Assembly: GCA_036873755.1 (NCBI GenBank)
Contig: JAVTVY010020320.1
Location: 1 to 64,000, forward strand
DNA from: Hanleya hanleyi
Lineage: Eukaryota > Mollusca > Polyplacophora > Lepidopleurida > Hanleyidae
Direction of reading: 5' to 3'
DNA length: 64,000 nt
Part shown: positions 19,343-31,689 of the stretch, in pieces
How the letters are laid out: each line of letters opens with the position of its first letter
How positions within the stretch are numbered: the first letter of the stretch is position 1
Translations under genes and position numbers: made by a program
The notes under the pieces: model-generated
The model's database searches: none
Seen by the model: the letters and a program-made list of their open reading frames with translations, nothing else
What the model was told of the DNA's origin: nothing

Positions 19343-19522
19343 CTTAACGTGTCTCAATCATGTCATAACACTGGGAAAGAAGACGACTGCTTGGCTGAAC
19401 TTGGCCCAAATTTTGTCGCCATAGTCTGTCAACAATAACACGTTTGTGATATTAATTGCCGGTTCCAAAATCTCCACACTTCGCCATCTTGTTTGTTACT
19501 TTCTAAACTTCCTTTTTTTCAG

Positions 19523-21830
19523 TTGGATATGAATGATTTAGTCAAGGCAATCACCCTTGCGTCCAGTTGCACATGTGATAACCGTTACTCCCCTTTTGTG
19601 GTTACTCTCCTGGTTTTGGAGACAATAATCCGGCCTTTGGATAGATTTTGCGAAAACATTACACCCTCGGGCATGGATCATTCGGTTTCAATGTAAGTAC
19701 GACATGGGACCAGATCGTATCATATTTATTAACTGCTTGAGATCTTATAGAATGTAACTAGCACAATCTTATCGGTGGAATTGATGTCTTAAATTATGAA
19801 AAAGCGCTTACAAAAAGTAACTGGTATCGGACACCATCGGCGTTGTTTGAGCGAAGTCATTTTCGCGCTAAAATATGTTTTTGGAGGCTATTCGAGCAGT
19901 TAATCTCAAGAATATTATAATCCAGAAGGATTAAGAACAAAAACTGGGCTGAAGCTGGCATATTTTTCACAAAATTACGTGTATAATATTTTGAGCTAAC
20001 AACTCCCACTTTTGGACACTGACAACTCCAGATTGCATGTCTGGTTTTTAAAATACGATGATAAAGTTAAGTAGGTTATTTAAGTTCAAGTTTTGCAAAT
20101 GATAGGCCTGAATGTAGTATTTTCCACTTCCAGTGATGAAGAACAGTCACAAGGTTCGAGCATTCTTAAAGGTGAAAAAAGAAAGCGAAGAGGAAGTCGG
20201 TGGATTAAACGTAAATTTCGTGACAACCCCCATTAGCCCAACAACAGACTTCATAGATGATACTAAGTACATTTGTGCTCCGAAAAAGAGAAAACTAAAC
20301 GCAATATGGAAACCCCGTGCGCATCGAGGAGTACTCATAGAACACAATGAACGGCCCGATACGACGATCCGATCACTTGGAAATATTGACGAACGAACAG
20401 ATGATCTCGGAGACTACATCGCAGACATGATCATAAAACTGAAAGAAGCCAAATGCTTATTCGAGTTTAGGTGTTTCTGCAAGCTTCTTGCTGAAGGGAA
20501 GTATCCAACAGATAACATAGCTTTTAGACTATTCCTAGAAACAGTTAGATGGTTTTCGTTGGAAACCACGTCTGAGATGTCTTATTGGGAGGATACGATG
20601 AAGTTCTGGAAGGTTGGATATCGCCTAATGAAGGACAAGTTTTTGTTATTTATGGGAGGGATGAAAAGTCTCGGGTCCGTCGTATCAGGCGAAGAAACAC
20701 GAGGCAATTTTAACCCAGAGGAGTCCAAGATCAATTTTGCCGTTCCATCCCCATCCATAATAAGGAACTTCAATCAGGCCCAATTTCCCAAATCTCGGCA
20801 TCCTGGAATTATTGAACAATCACTGTCTGTGGTCAGGGATACAAATGGGGACCAAAAAGACTACATCATAGGAGTAGATGGGAAAAAAGTTGTTCAGGGT
20901 GTAGATGAAAACGGAGGCGACATAGATCTTTTTGGCCATGAGACGCATACCCCATTTCCGAACTCTAAAGCAGCCTGTAAAACAGAACTACTCCTTGTTG
21001 ACAAAACGATTGAAAAGTTGGAACCGTTTTTGAACGAGTCAACCGAGGATATTCCAGAAATCCAGGGAAATGAGATTGTAAAAGATCTCCATGACGTGGT
21101 AAAAAATTTGGGCTACAGACTGAAAGATACTCGTGAGTTTCGCCATAAACAGCAGAAGGAGATGGAAAAATTACAAGAGAAAGGACAGAAATCCTCTGGA
21201 GAAAACCAGTATGCTTATGCAATAAGTATGATTCGTTCTGTTACCCACCAAGCAGACGAGGCAGTGACCAAGACCATAGATAACATATCGCATATCTGTC
21301 GCGGTAGCAGTATCTTGAGTGGTTCTTCATCTTACGTAACTTCTCCAACAGTCTTGCGAGGAGCACAACAAAACTGGATCGGACTGAAATCTCCCGAAAA
21401 CCTTCCCCAGGACTTGCAAATAAATCAATACATACGACAAAGAAGTGAGGAGTGGAAACAGAACAGGTCGAAATTCCGAGCAACTGGTTCTTCCATCCAT
21501 AATGCAATAGGTGGAAGAACTTTGGAAGAACAGAAGGTTATTACGACAAAGTGATATTGGGCAAAGAGGAAGAATTTTCGGAGGAAACGATTGGCAGAAT
21601 GCGATACGGAACAGAACAGGAGGAAAATGCAGTTGCGACCTTGACTGGCGTGGTGTTACCGTTTCTTTTCCCTCATCTGATGTACTTTGAAGAAGGTTCG
21701 CATGTCGTGCCAGGAAATAAAAGTCAACAGCCATTAGTGTTCGTCTCACCTGATGGAAGTTTGCGAGAAAGGCCCGAGTCAGTAGACCGACTGCACTCGA
21801 CGACACCCCATTTGTATCCCTGACCACAGA
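19523..21830 (+). pseudogene. Two-exon gene with YqaJ/lambda-exonuclease-like domain, broken by inverted duplication
   Basis: Exon 1 (19523-19692) follows CCTTTTTTTCAG and ends at GTAAGT. Exon 2 begins at 20134 after CCACTTCCAG, and the phases fit, giving an acidic then basic stretch (DEEQSQGSS, KRKRRGSRWIKRKF). A 14-bp loss near 20220 (present in the inverted copy) changes frame. The long open part then runs to 21537 with helical, charged sequence and a YqaJ-type start (EEWKQNRSKFRATGSSI). A one-base frame change near 21540 leads to MRYGTEQEENAVATLTG and VFVSPDGSLRE, metal-site motifs of the PD-(D/E)xK exonuclease fold. The sequence then runs into the second palindrome arm before the expected ExK motif. 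Such YqaJ proteins are viral or transposon-type recombination nucleases; the host element is not identified. Confidence 0.65.
19574..20850. repeat. Left arm of 1.28-kb inverted duplication
   Basis: Matches the reverse complement of 21805-23088 at high identity, including exon 1, the intron and part of exon 2 of the YqaJ-type gene. No TIR-like termini or target duplication are seen, which favours a rearrangement over a transposon. Confidence 0.9.
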
Positions 21831-23088
21831 CAGTGATTGTTCAATAATTCCAGGATGCCGAGATTTGGGAAATTGGGCCTGATTGAAGTTCCTTATTATG
21901 GATGGGGATGGAACGGCAAAATTGATCTTGGACTCCTCTGGGTTAAAATTGCCTCGTGTTTCTTCGCCTGATACGACGGACCCGAAACTTTTCACCCCTC
22001 CCATAAATAACAAAAACTTGTCCTTCATTAGGCGATATCCAACCTTCCAGAACTTCATCGTATCCTCCCAATAAGACATCTCAGACGTGGTTTCCAACGA
22101 AAACCATCTAGCTGTTTCTAGGAATAGTCTAACAGCTATGTTATCTGTTGGATACTTCCCTTCAGCAAGAAGCTTGCAGAAACACCTAAACTCGAATAAT
22201 CATTTGGCTTCTTTCAGTGTTATGATCATGTCTGCGATGTAGTCTCCGAGATCATCTGTTCGTTCGTCAATATTTCCAAGTGATCGGATCGTCGTTCATT
22301 GTGTTCTATGAGTACTCCTCGATGCGCACGGGGTTTCCATATTGCGTTTAGTTTTCTCTTTTTCGGAGCACAAATGTACTTAGTATCATCTATGAAGTCT
22401 GTTGTTGATCTAATGGGGGTTGTCACCTGCGACGGTCTGCGAAATTTACGTTTAATCCACCGACTTCCTCTTCGCTTTCTTTTTTCACCTTTAAGAATGC
22501 TCGAACCTTGTGACTGTTCTTCATCACTGGAAGTGGAAAATACTACATTCAGGCCTATCATTTGCAAAACTTAAACTTAAATAACCTACTTAACTTTATC
22601 ATCGTATTTTAAAAACCAGACATGCAATCTGGAGTTGTCAGTGTCCAAAAGTGGGAGTTGTTAGCTCAAAATATTATACACGTAATTTTGTGAAAAATAT
22701 GCCAGCTTCAGCCCAGTTTTTGTTCTTGATCCTTCTGGATTATAATATTCTTGAGATTAACTGCTCGAATAGCCTCCAAAAACATATTTTAGCGCGAAAA
22801 TGACTTCGCTCAAACAACGCCGATGGTGTCCGATACCAGTTACTTTTTGTAAGCGCTTTTTCATAATTTAAGACATCAATTCCACCGATAAGATTGTGCT
22901 AGTTACATTCTATAAGATCTCAAGCAGTTAATAAATATGATACGATCTGGTCCCATGTCGTACTTACATTGAAACCGAATGATCCATGTCCGAGGGTGTA
23001 ATGTTTTCGCAAAATCTATCCAAAGGCCGGATTACTCTCTCCAAAAGCAGGAGAGTAACCACAAAAGGGGAGTAACGGTTATCACATG
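21805..23088. repeat. Right arm of 1.28-kb inverted duplication (inverted gene copy)
   Basis: Reverse complement of 19574-20850. It keeps 14 bases (near 22430) that the left arm lacks, so the early frame is better preserved here, but it lacks 10 bases near 22300. Neither arm is therefore simply the parent. Confidence 0.9.
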
Positions 23089-24088
23089 TGAGTTGGGGCG
23101 AGTTAAAATTAGGCCTGCATGTTTTTCACATCCGACCACACATTCCGATATAGACATTTAGTACCACCTAATGTTTCCTATGGAACAGGGAACCATGTAC
23201 TTTCGCTTCCGACCACCCATACGGATATATCAATATTGTACTGGACACCCACGTTTCAAGCACCAATATAATTTATAGTAGATTAAAGAACAAACTACAT
23301 CCAATCCGACCTCCAGACGAAGTAGTCGTAATCTCTGCTGTTATTTCAAGAAAGTATATGGATATACTATACGGAATTTAAATTATAATATTTTCGTTAT
23401 AATTAGTGTTCCACCAGTGAAAAATCAAGATTGTTTCCAAAATATTGTTTTGTTGACAATCCGAGATATACAGAATGATGACAAGTTATCCGTGATATTC
23501 ATATTATATCATGTTGTTACATGTTATTCCCATGCCTAAACGTTATGATGTCATAAGGCTAGTTTGAGTCACCGGGGTACTGTTGTGTATCTGTTGTTGG
23601 CTTTTGTTTTCGGAAGTTACATCAACTTGATCTGCGGTCCATTAATTAATATCTATAAACAATATAGGTCAGTTCTCAAAATAGAAATTAGGGTTATACT
23701 ATAGGTAAGAATTTTACCAAGAATCGTGACTTAGTTCTGCTGTTTTAGTCTTTCACAGTCACGCTCTGAATCACTTCAACATAACTGGACTAGCATGAAC
23801 ATATGTATATAACCCGAATTACTATCGTAGAGATAGTAATGTATACACTATATGTCCTCCGGGCATTAAATCGGATGAATTAGAAACAGCTCAATACAAA
23901 TGTTAAATTGTGCATGTTTACGTCATAATATAATCGATTGCTTCATTTCTATGGCAACTGCGAATACCGTTATAAGAGATAAACTGAGATGGGGTCATGG
24001 GTTTCCATGAATAAATCACCTATCGAGTGTCCTCTTTGCCTAAGCAGTTTGATGACCGTTATCCGTTTATTTAGCTCCGTATGTCTGA
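23089..24088. other. Gene-less AT-rich stretch
   Basis: No frame, RNA gene or clear repeat recognised. The sequence resembles the other intergenic DNA of the window. Confidence 0.45.
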
Positions 24089-27000
24089 AGTATATAAAAG
24101 TGAAATGAGATGGGAAATGTGGTGGAAGTAGGAAGGATATGGTATAATGTCACACTGATGGTTATATGGTGGCAGCCACTTTGAATGCATCTTCACAAGT
24201 CCAGATCAATCTTAAATCTTCGGAGAGGGTTTACCTGAACAGTTTTGGTGATTCGAATGGGTTCTTAAGTCGTTAATCTCTATTAAACAATCTCGTACAT
24301 TTCATCCCCTGCGCTTCTTTTGAATAAGCATGTCGGTATTCCAAGCCTGCGGTTTTTGCTCTGACTTCCGATGTCAATTTCAGTCTGCCATCAAAGCAGT
24401 TTGCCTCGAGATGAAATTCAAACCTGACACATCTCATACCTCACAGCGGATTGGTGTAATCAGCTAGCTTAGCGCGTTCACTGATTGGTTTGATTTAGGG
24501 GAAACCCCTTGATCTATTCATATCCAAAGCTGGTATGTGTAACTAACCAAGCCAGTGCATCAATCCTAACAGATCGATCGATACACTGGCTCGCGAGGAT
24601 GGTTTGAATGTTGGAAGAAGCCGGAGTACCCGGAGAGAACCATCGCCCATTGGCAAGCTGTGGTGGAAGTATGGTGGGTTGGTCTCTGGCCTTTGGGTTG
24701 ACCTTTGACACTGGATAGGGGCAACAGAGTGTAAATAGTGCAACTTGGAATGTAGAAGTCACTTCATCAGTTGTAAAGGGCATATGCGCGTGAGAGTACT
24801 TGGGCGAGCCAGGGGTCATCCTGGGTCCAAATGGGCCGTACAGAGTGTCGCCTTGAAGCTCTCGGCTAGTAGACTACGACTGGTGTGGTTTTTATCGGAA
24901 GTGACACAACGGCATGCATGAGTAATCGAGGAGTAGTAGAGAAAGATGGCATTTTGGGGGTACACAGGTATACGTGTTTGGACGATAGATGGGTCATCTT
25001 CGGTTCCAATGGGCCATGCAGAATGTGGCCCTGAAGTTCTCTTGGTGTAGGCTACGACTGGCGTGGTGTTACCTGAAATGACGGCATGTTGGGCATGCGC
25101 AGTCGCGGAGTAGTAGAGAAAGGTAGCGTTTTGGTAGGAGCGCCTGGGCGTGCTTAGATATATAGGCCCATGCAATGTGTCGTATTAAAGCTGTCGTAGC
25201 GTAGACTTCGACTGTTGTAATTTTTACCGGAAGTGATATACGTATGCGCAGTTGAGGAACGCGGAGTCGCTCGAATGCGCACTTACATGGGTCCACTCGT
25301 ATAAACTGACCCATAGATGGTTCTTCGCTTGACGCAGAGTCGCACGGAGAAGCAGCGGGTGTGGAGTCTGATCGCATGCACAACCGGCGGTGGGACGCTC
25401 AACAGAGAACGACGGGGGTGAGAGACATAGGGATTTCAACCACCGAGATATAGTGGACATATTGGAGCCTCAATAGGCTCATCGTATTCCTGCGCCTCAG
25501 TATGCAACATTTTCTGGTCCCGTAGTGTCTTGTTAATGTTTGTCTGCACTCAGAGCAAGTACAAACCATGATGACGGTTAAACGTTGACTGTGCACGTCT
25601 TTCGGTTATGGCTGCTTTTGTAGACGGGCGTCAACTCTATGCAGTTAATCAGTTGGTACAGGGTCCACTTCGCAAACATTTGGGTTAGTTGGAAGAAGAA
25701 AGGTTAAGGTATAATTTCCCGTCTCAATCTGCGTTTTCATGACGGTCTGAAATGCGTGGCAACATGGCAACGGTTGCGCTGGTGCTGAGCGGCATCGGTG
25801 GTCCCCTCTATGTTGAGCTGTGTCAATATTAGCATCACTGCTTCCTCTTTGGCATCGGGCACTTATGGCCTCGGCTCGGTGTACTTCAACGGAACGCCCT
25901 GGGGCCTCGATTCGAACCTCGGCTAGGTGTAGTGGTGAAATGCAGGGACTGTGTCGTTTGGGTTATTTACAGTGGGGCGTTCAACTGTGCACACATTTGA
26001 TCTAATGATATGCCTATGTCTAGCTCATGTCCCATGTTTTCAACATTGGCGCTATTTGGTTGATTTCCATATGGATCGGGTCCTTGTCCAGTGATTTCAT
26101 ATAGACTACGACATACTGTTGAGGCAAAGCCCGCCGTAGTCTGGGTGCTAATGTATTATGGGCCAAAATTGCGGCTTCCTCTTTCGAATACCGTCTTTGG
26201 TGAAGCTTGCTTAATGTGGTCTCGCCCCAACGGATTCCATGCATTCTTTGAATAGATCCAGCCATAGCATTATGTTCACAGCGTTGGGTTCAAGGGTGTG
26301 ATCTCCTTCTTTGAAATTTCCTTGGACCGTTACAGGTTGCTGATGAGTATTTCCGGGCTGGTGGTTTGATGGGGGCACGCTGTATGGGGGCGGGGCCCGG
26401 TCTGAAGGAACTGCCGGGTGTTCAACTCCATGTTCACTTTGTTGATTGTCTGGGTGTTGCAGACTCTCACTCTGACTTCGTTATGACCTCTCGCTTAGTA
26501 ATAGCTTTGGCGTCAATCGGCGATACTCGACCTGGTGCACGCTCAGAGGGAGGCTACAGACTGACCGCTATATGACCACTCATTTACTCGACCTCGCTTA
26601 CCCAGTCACTCACTCACTCTTACCTCACTCACGCACACGTACCTCAATCAGTCACTCGGATATTCTTTAATGGACGACGACTGAATTATGAATGACGCAC
26701 CTGACGCTTGTAACTCGGTCACTTACTCATTCTGCTGTACTCTGTGTTTTTTTCTACTACTCCTCCACTGGGCATGCGCATTTCACTTCCGGTAAAACAA
26801 CCCCAGTCGTACTCTTCACCTTGCATGGCTCATTGGGACCCAGGATGACTAATCTATTGCTCAACCACGCCCCTGAGTACCCCAAAATGCCATCTTACTG
26901 TACTTCTCAGCTACGCATGCGCAGGGTGGCGTGACTTCCTCTAAAAAATACGCCAATCTTGGACCATACGCCGAGCATCAGTACGACACCCTGTAGGCTT

Positions 27001-27269
27001 ATTTGGACCTCGGAAGACCACTCGATCTCCCAAAAGCTCCCAGGCGAATATACCCTTTTTGTGCTTTCTCTATTACTGATGATGTCACCAATGACGTCAC
27101 AGTCACGTGAGAGGTACACTCCAAGTTGCCATGGATATATTCTGTGAAGTGCATCCAGGGTACAGGGTCAAACGTCAACCCCAAGGTCAAGCGTCAACCA
27201 ACCACATCACATTTCACTCCTCAATCCATCCTCCCCAAATACGACCAGATTTCGCCTTTATATACTACT
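24089..27269. mobile_element. Polinton-like non-autonomous element E4 (probable)
   Basis: The right end reads TATATACTACT (to 27269), and the probable decayed left end AGTATATAAAAGTGAAATG starts at 24089. 24700-25260 and 26740-27200 are inverted with respect to each other and consist of ~165-bp units holding GCATGCGCAG and AGTAGAGAAAG blocks, the same blocks as in the mini-Polinton E3. CRE and CACGTG motifs occur near 27093-27107. The middle (25300-26700) shows only short frames (an 81-residue minus frame ending at 26020 and a Cys-containing one near 25590) that I do not recognise. A 6-bp duplication is not convincing, so the left boundary is provisional. Confidence 0.55.
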
Positions 27270-28292
27270 TAAGAATAGCTATCCTGCTAGAGGGTCAAAA
27301 TTGGTCATTTTTTTATTTCTTCATTCAAATATTCACTATTTCGCCTAACATTTGGTGAAAAAATGAAATCAAAATCATAAATAGAAGTGCTTCAACATTA
27401 GGATTAAAAATTTAGTTTCCGAGGCACTGGAAAAATTAAACAGTTTGCCTTGGCTTGGGTTTGGCTACTATTATTTTTGTCTGTTAAATTTCCCTTTCCA
27501 AAACTCATTTCCCCAGTATTTTGGTAAGCTAGTTATCCATTAGTCCTACTTATTTACATTAATCTACTGATCAAAACCATGCAAACATCCGTATTTTTGT
27601 ATCTAATTATAACAGTGACACTTCGCTCAGACACCCGCCGTGAAGTGATCTACACAGGTGTGAACAATTCTCAGTTGAACAAGTTTTAGCAAGTTTTTTA
27701 AAGTTTAAATTGAACTTTAAACCGCCTTGATGAATACACTTTGTGTAATAGTTATCCAGAATAAACAGGATTTCGCGTAGGTCCCATTAGATAGATTAAA
27801 AATGTATTTGACAATAGAATTCAAGCAAAAAATTTGGATTAATTCATCAGATGTATAGCTGGACACATTTTGCCCAATTTCTAGCCTTTCATTTTTTTTA
27901 CAAAATCCGAGATTTAAACGTTTATTTCTCGAAAAGTATCCATGCTACGCTTTTGAAATTTGGCATGCTTGTTACTTATAAGGTGATTCAGTAAGGTCAT
28001 AACACTTTTTGTTAGTTTTTTAATTATTCAACTTTTAAGATGAATGACTGTAAAATAGTACGTTTTTGTCAATTTATTTTAGTAAAATAGCTGTAAGAAC
28101 AAAACCAGACAACAATTTAAAAAAAATGAGATAAAGTTTACTAGTTCGAGTTGTCTCCTATCAAGGTAAACCATCAAAGTTGAAACAAGATCAATAGTTT
28201 AAATGAAATTTCAAATGAAAAATAGACGTTATTGTTTTCATTTGAATGTTTTTAAATTGGAATATTTTCTACACAGTAACAGCGTTGATTAT
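27262..28292. repeat. Arm 1 of a ~1-kb inverted repeat separated by about 26 kb
   Basis: Matches the reverse complement of about 54066-55115 with scattered differences, from the TAGCTAT...AGAGGGTCAAAA block to TTTTCTACACAGTAACAGCG. No coding capacity. E4 abuts it directly, so this copy may have served as its target. Confidence 0.85.
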
Positions 28293-28299
28293 GCAAATC

Positions 28300-29425
28300 A
28301 TATAGTTGGAATCCCTACGGTGTACGCTTTCATGAAACATATAGTTTATTATGGTTATCTTGTATTTATTGACACAGAAGACAGATTCTCATGGGGCTGC
28401 AAAAACTCTCTCTAACGGGATAGTCTCAAAAGGCTATATCCGTGTAGTCATGGGTGACTTGCTGGGGTTTGCTGTGAACAATTATTGAACTAATTTTTTT
28501 TTTTATAATCAAGAACTACCAGTAGGATACCGGTACGCAATATCGAAACCGTCATGAAATGAATGAAAATTATTTCCAGAAATAGCGACGAATATACCAT
28601 TTTCGAGAGATAAGAACAATCGTGTGTTTTTGTGTGTCATCGCCGTATAACATTGCATTCATATGTTAATTTGAATGTCATCGACATCAGCTTTCCAGAA
28701 CGGAAGTCGAATTGGTCATTCATATTACTGGCTGGTATAGACGTCCACGGTGTAATAACGAACGGGGATAGCAGCATGACCAGAGTCAAGTATAAATTAA
28801 TCACGTCCTTCTCCGGTTAATGCTTTCATGGTTTATCATATTACAACCCAGACTAATTAATACGAGGACATCATTTTAATCTCAGCATTTCCACATTTTT
28901 CTCGCTTGAGTGGTCGGGAAAGTTATTCTCGGCTGGTGTAGATAGATCTAGGAGAGTGATATCAGGGCATAGGTGAGAGACGCTTGTAGAGGCGGTAATC
29001 GCCGTCGAGAGGAGACAATATCACATCTCGCTAATTCAAGGATACATACTAAATTGCACGTCAGTGTATGATTTGACACAGTTGGATAAGACAATACCTT
29101 CATCAAAGAAAAGAATGTTATACCAAGGTGAGTACGATCTTGTTAGGTTTTTATTTTAATGAACAACTATAAGAGTTACTATGATATAGATACCAACACC
29201 AATACAGGTGAGACGGATCCGTTGATTCATGTATCTGGGCAGCATCTGTTTTATGCTTAATGGTTCGTGTTTAGTTGACCAATTACACCGGGCCCCCATC
29301 GTATTTAGTATGAAGCTCAGGGGAACTCAAACCTCTACACTGTTCATCATGTTCATTAGGACGCTATGTTTGTTTTTATAATATGTTGTGCTTTTAGCCC
29401 ATTCGGGCATATTTTTGCAATAAAT
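28300..29425. other. Intergenic stretch, no gene recognised
   Basis: AT-rich with isolated short frames only. Nothing supports an exon or a mobile element here. Confidence 0.45.
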
Positions 29426-29448
29426 CTATTCTATTCTATTCTATTCTT
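29426..29448. repeat. (CTATT)n tail
   Basis: AATAAATCTATT is followed by four CTATT units, resembling the 3' tail of a retroposed element. Upstream body not identified. Confidence 0.6.
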
Positions 29449-29474
29449 GTATATGAATTACGCTCATACTATTC

Positions 29475-29541
29475 AGCTTGTATCACTGACGTCCCTACTC
29501 TCCTTGTTCCCAGGAGCGTAGGGACATCAGTGATACAAGCT
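29475..29541. repeat. Hairpin with 24-bp arms
   Basis: AGCTTGTATCACTGACGTCC (continuing CTAC) is mirrored by GTAGGGACATCAGTGATACA (continuing AGCT) across a 15-base loop. The outer flanks also pair partly (TACGCT with AGCGTA). Confidence 0.8.
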
Positions 29542-29589
29542 GTTTATCAGCGTAGCATATGAATGAGGTTCACTTTGCTTTAACCCATG

Positions 29590-29885
29590 GGTAAAAGATT
29601 TGCTCAGAAGCAACAGGAACTTGATAATGTGATATCTAGCACTGTAATATCACTCGTCTTTATTGCACCATGAAAGCGTCCTGTCTGTGTCGTGTGTGCA
29701 TGCTGTCCTCAGTGTTTTATAGGGTGGATGGCGGGTGTCTGGTTCCATGCTGCTTCAAAGATTTCTTCTTTGAAGAAGCAGGAATGCAACTTGGCTGGGT
29801 GGTGCTTAGTTGGTTCCTCGCGATACAGCTGAAATATTGTTGAAAGCGACGTTAAATTCTATTGCACTCACTCTCGTCACAACAA
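29590..29885 (+). repeat. SINE-like dispersed repeat, copy 1
   Basis: Shares long blocks (AACAGGAACTT, CTAGCACTGTAATATCACT, GGTTCCATGCTGCTTCAAAG, AACTTGGCTGGGTGGTGCTT) with 34625-34955. It ends in CTGAAATATTGTTGAAAGCG, then CGTTAAAT and a CACT-type tail. That end is a pattern I associate with molluscan dispersed repeats. An internal TTTCTTCTTTGAAG forms a small hairpin. Confidence 0.7.
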
Positions 29886-30030
29886 CAGCCTGATAGAGGT
29901 TGAGGATAGATGAGTGGGCGAGAGACAATTCATGCTCATATCTCTTCAAGCCCTCCTCATCAGTCGCTATCTTGTTTTCAACGCAACGTTAGTGTTGCTA
30001 AAAATCGTACGCTGACTGTAATACATGCCA

Positions 30031-30390
30031 GTGTGACTAACGTCACAGGACCTACGAAGTAGGGTTGGCATTAGGACTCCGACGCGCACTGAACTCTTGG
30101 ACCCCCCAAGTTGAAATCCTGCATATATTAAGATGGGCACAGCCCAAGTCTGAATCACCAGTGATTTTTGTCAAAAATCACCAGTGATTTTCATCAAAAA
30201 TCACCAGAAATTTTCATCAAAAGCGGGTCAGCTCAGAACTTGCTGGTAACAGTCCCCCTAATGCACCTTCATGCCAAAAATCAAGGTTCTGATGTCAACG
30301 GTTCTCTTTATTTTGCCGACGAAAGGATTCGGATGGACTGACTCACTCATTGCCCGACAATTTGCAAATGAGGGCCTACTTCGTAGGAAC
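30031..30390 (+). repeat. CGTAGG-family element, copy a
   Basis: Starts GTGTGACTAACGTCACAGGA, then CCTACGAAGTAGG, and ends CTACTTCGTAGGAAC, giving short terminal palindromes. The body contains repeated ATCACCAGTGATTTT(C/T)ATCAAAA units and GACTGACTCACTCA. Other copies are at 31332, 37782, 38304-40098, 40464 and 41926. Non-coding; possibly a MITE or SINE-like family. Confidence 0.8.
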
Positions 30391-30599
30391 AAATTATGTT
30401 ATTTCCAATTGCCAAGTATGGTGCTATGGCGGTTTCACAACATACATTTCGCAGTATAGGAACAAGTTAGCCTGGGGATGGGGTTCCTACTATTTCACAT
30501 ATTACAACATACTTGGGAACTATAGTCTTAATATGTATACCAAATCAATATTCCTCTTCTTTACATGTCGCTAGCTCTGTAAGATCTTACAGCCCTCGA

Positions 30600-30953
30600 T
30601 TAACGCGGTCGTCAACCAATGGCAATTGTCGGGGAACCACCATAGCTTCCACGCGGGTACACATGGATGTATCTTCCGCCTGGGGTCTTCTGGTTTCTAT
30701 GTATCAGAGATTTAATTGGATACCGTAGCAAAGTATCGGGTGGGCAATAAGTTTGTGGGCAGGTGACAGTAGATGTGTGGCAGTTCGTGTACCCCAGCTT
30801 AAATCGTTGATCGTTGTATGTCAGGAAGTACTGTGACAGTTCATCTTCACTCATATCACCTTTATCAATGAAGTAGCCGTAAAGGAAGTATACCTGATCC
30901 AGAAGTTCATGAAGGCTGTCTCGTCTGACCACCAGACATGTTATCACATATTT
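30600..30953 (-). other. Possible isolated exon, unknown protein
   Basis: An open minus-strand frame of about 110 codons (LLDQVYFLYGYFIDKGDMSE ... CPQTYCPPDTLLRYPIK) has protein-like composition and a possible acceptor near 30927. No ATG opens it, no family is recognised and no partner exon was found. Confidence 0.3.
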
Positions 30954-31331
30954 TCAGACATTGTCGCGCGAGACTATAGGGGAAGGAATCCACTCCACAA
31001 ATGTATTACAAATATTAAAGTATATGGGGAAGAAATCGGTCAAGGTGGATCGCCATGAACAGTGATGGCGAGAACAAATTCACTACATGATTTACGTCCC
31101 GTTTATACGTTTCGCGGGTTGTTCAATTTAAAAATATTAGGATTCAATATAAAAAAGCATTGATTAGGCCAAAATTAAAAATTTCCATTTGAAGAGTCTC
31201 TGACTTTTCCGTTGATTTAGTTAATATTCATAATAATCTACGATGTTGTGTAATACACTCAAAGAAAGAAATAATAACATCCATCTTTAGAGAAGAATAC
31301 AGTTTCGGGCGATTGGCTTAGAATACATGAG

Positions 31332-31688
31332 CAGTGTGACTAACGTCACAGGACCTACGAAGTAGGGTAGGCATTAGGACTTCGACGCGAACTGAACTCT
31401 TGGAAATCCCCACCCCCAGTTGAAATCCTGCCTATATTAAGATGGGCACTGCCCAAGTCAGAATCACCAGTGATTTTCATCAAAAATCACCAGAAATTTT
31501 CATCAAAAGTAGGTCAGCTCAGAACTTGTTGGTAACAGTCCCCTAATGCACCTTCGTGCCAAAAATCAAGGTTCTATTGTCAACGGTTCTCCTTATTTTG
31601 CCGACGAAAGGATTCGGATGGACTGACTCACTGACTCACTCACTCATTACCGGACAATTTGCAATCTGTAGCCTACTTCGTAGGAACA
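31332..31688 (+). repeat. CGTAGG-family element, copy b
   Basis: Same order of blocks as copy a, with small indels, including extra GACTCACT units before the end. Confidence 0.8.
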
Positions 31689-31689
31689 A

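Noticed and set aside
20133..20225. Met start of the long frame in the YqaJ-type gene
   Set aside because: The splice acceptor at 20133 and the frame kept in the inverted copy show that the native exon is read in another frame here. The apparent N-terminus follows a 14-bp loss.
27262..27269. TATATACTACT as a certain Polinton terminus for E4
   Set aside because: The related repeat arm at 55 kb also has a similar TATATATTTCTT at this place, so the match could be partly coincidental. The element is kept as probable, not certain, and no target duplication is claimed.
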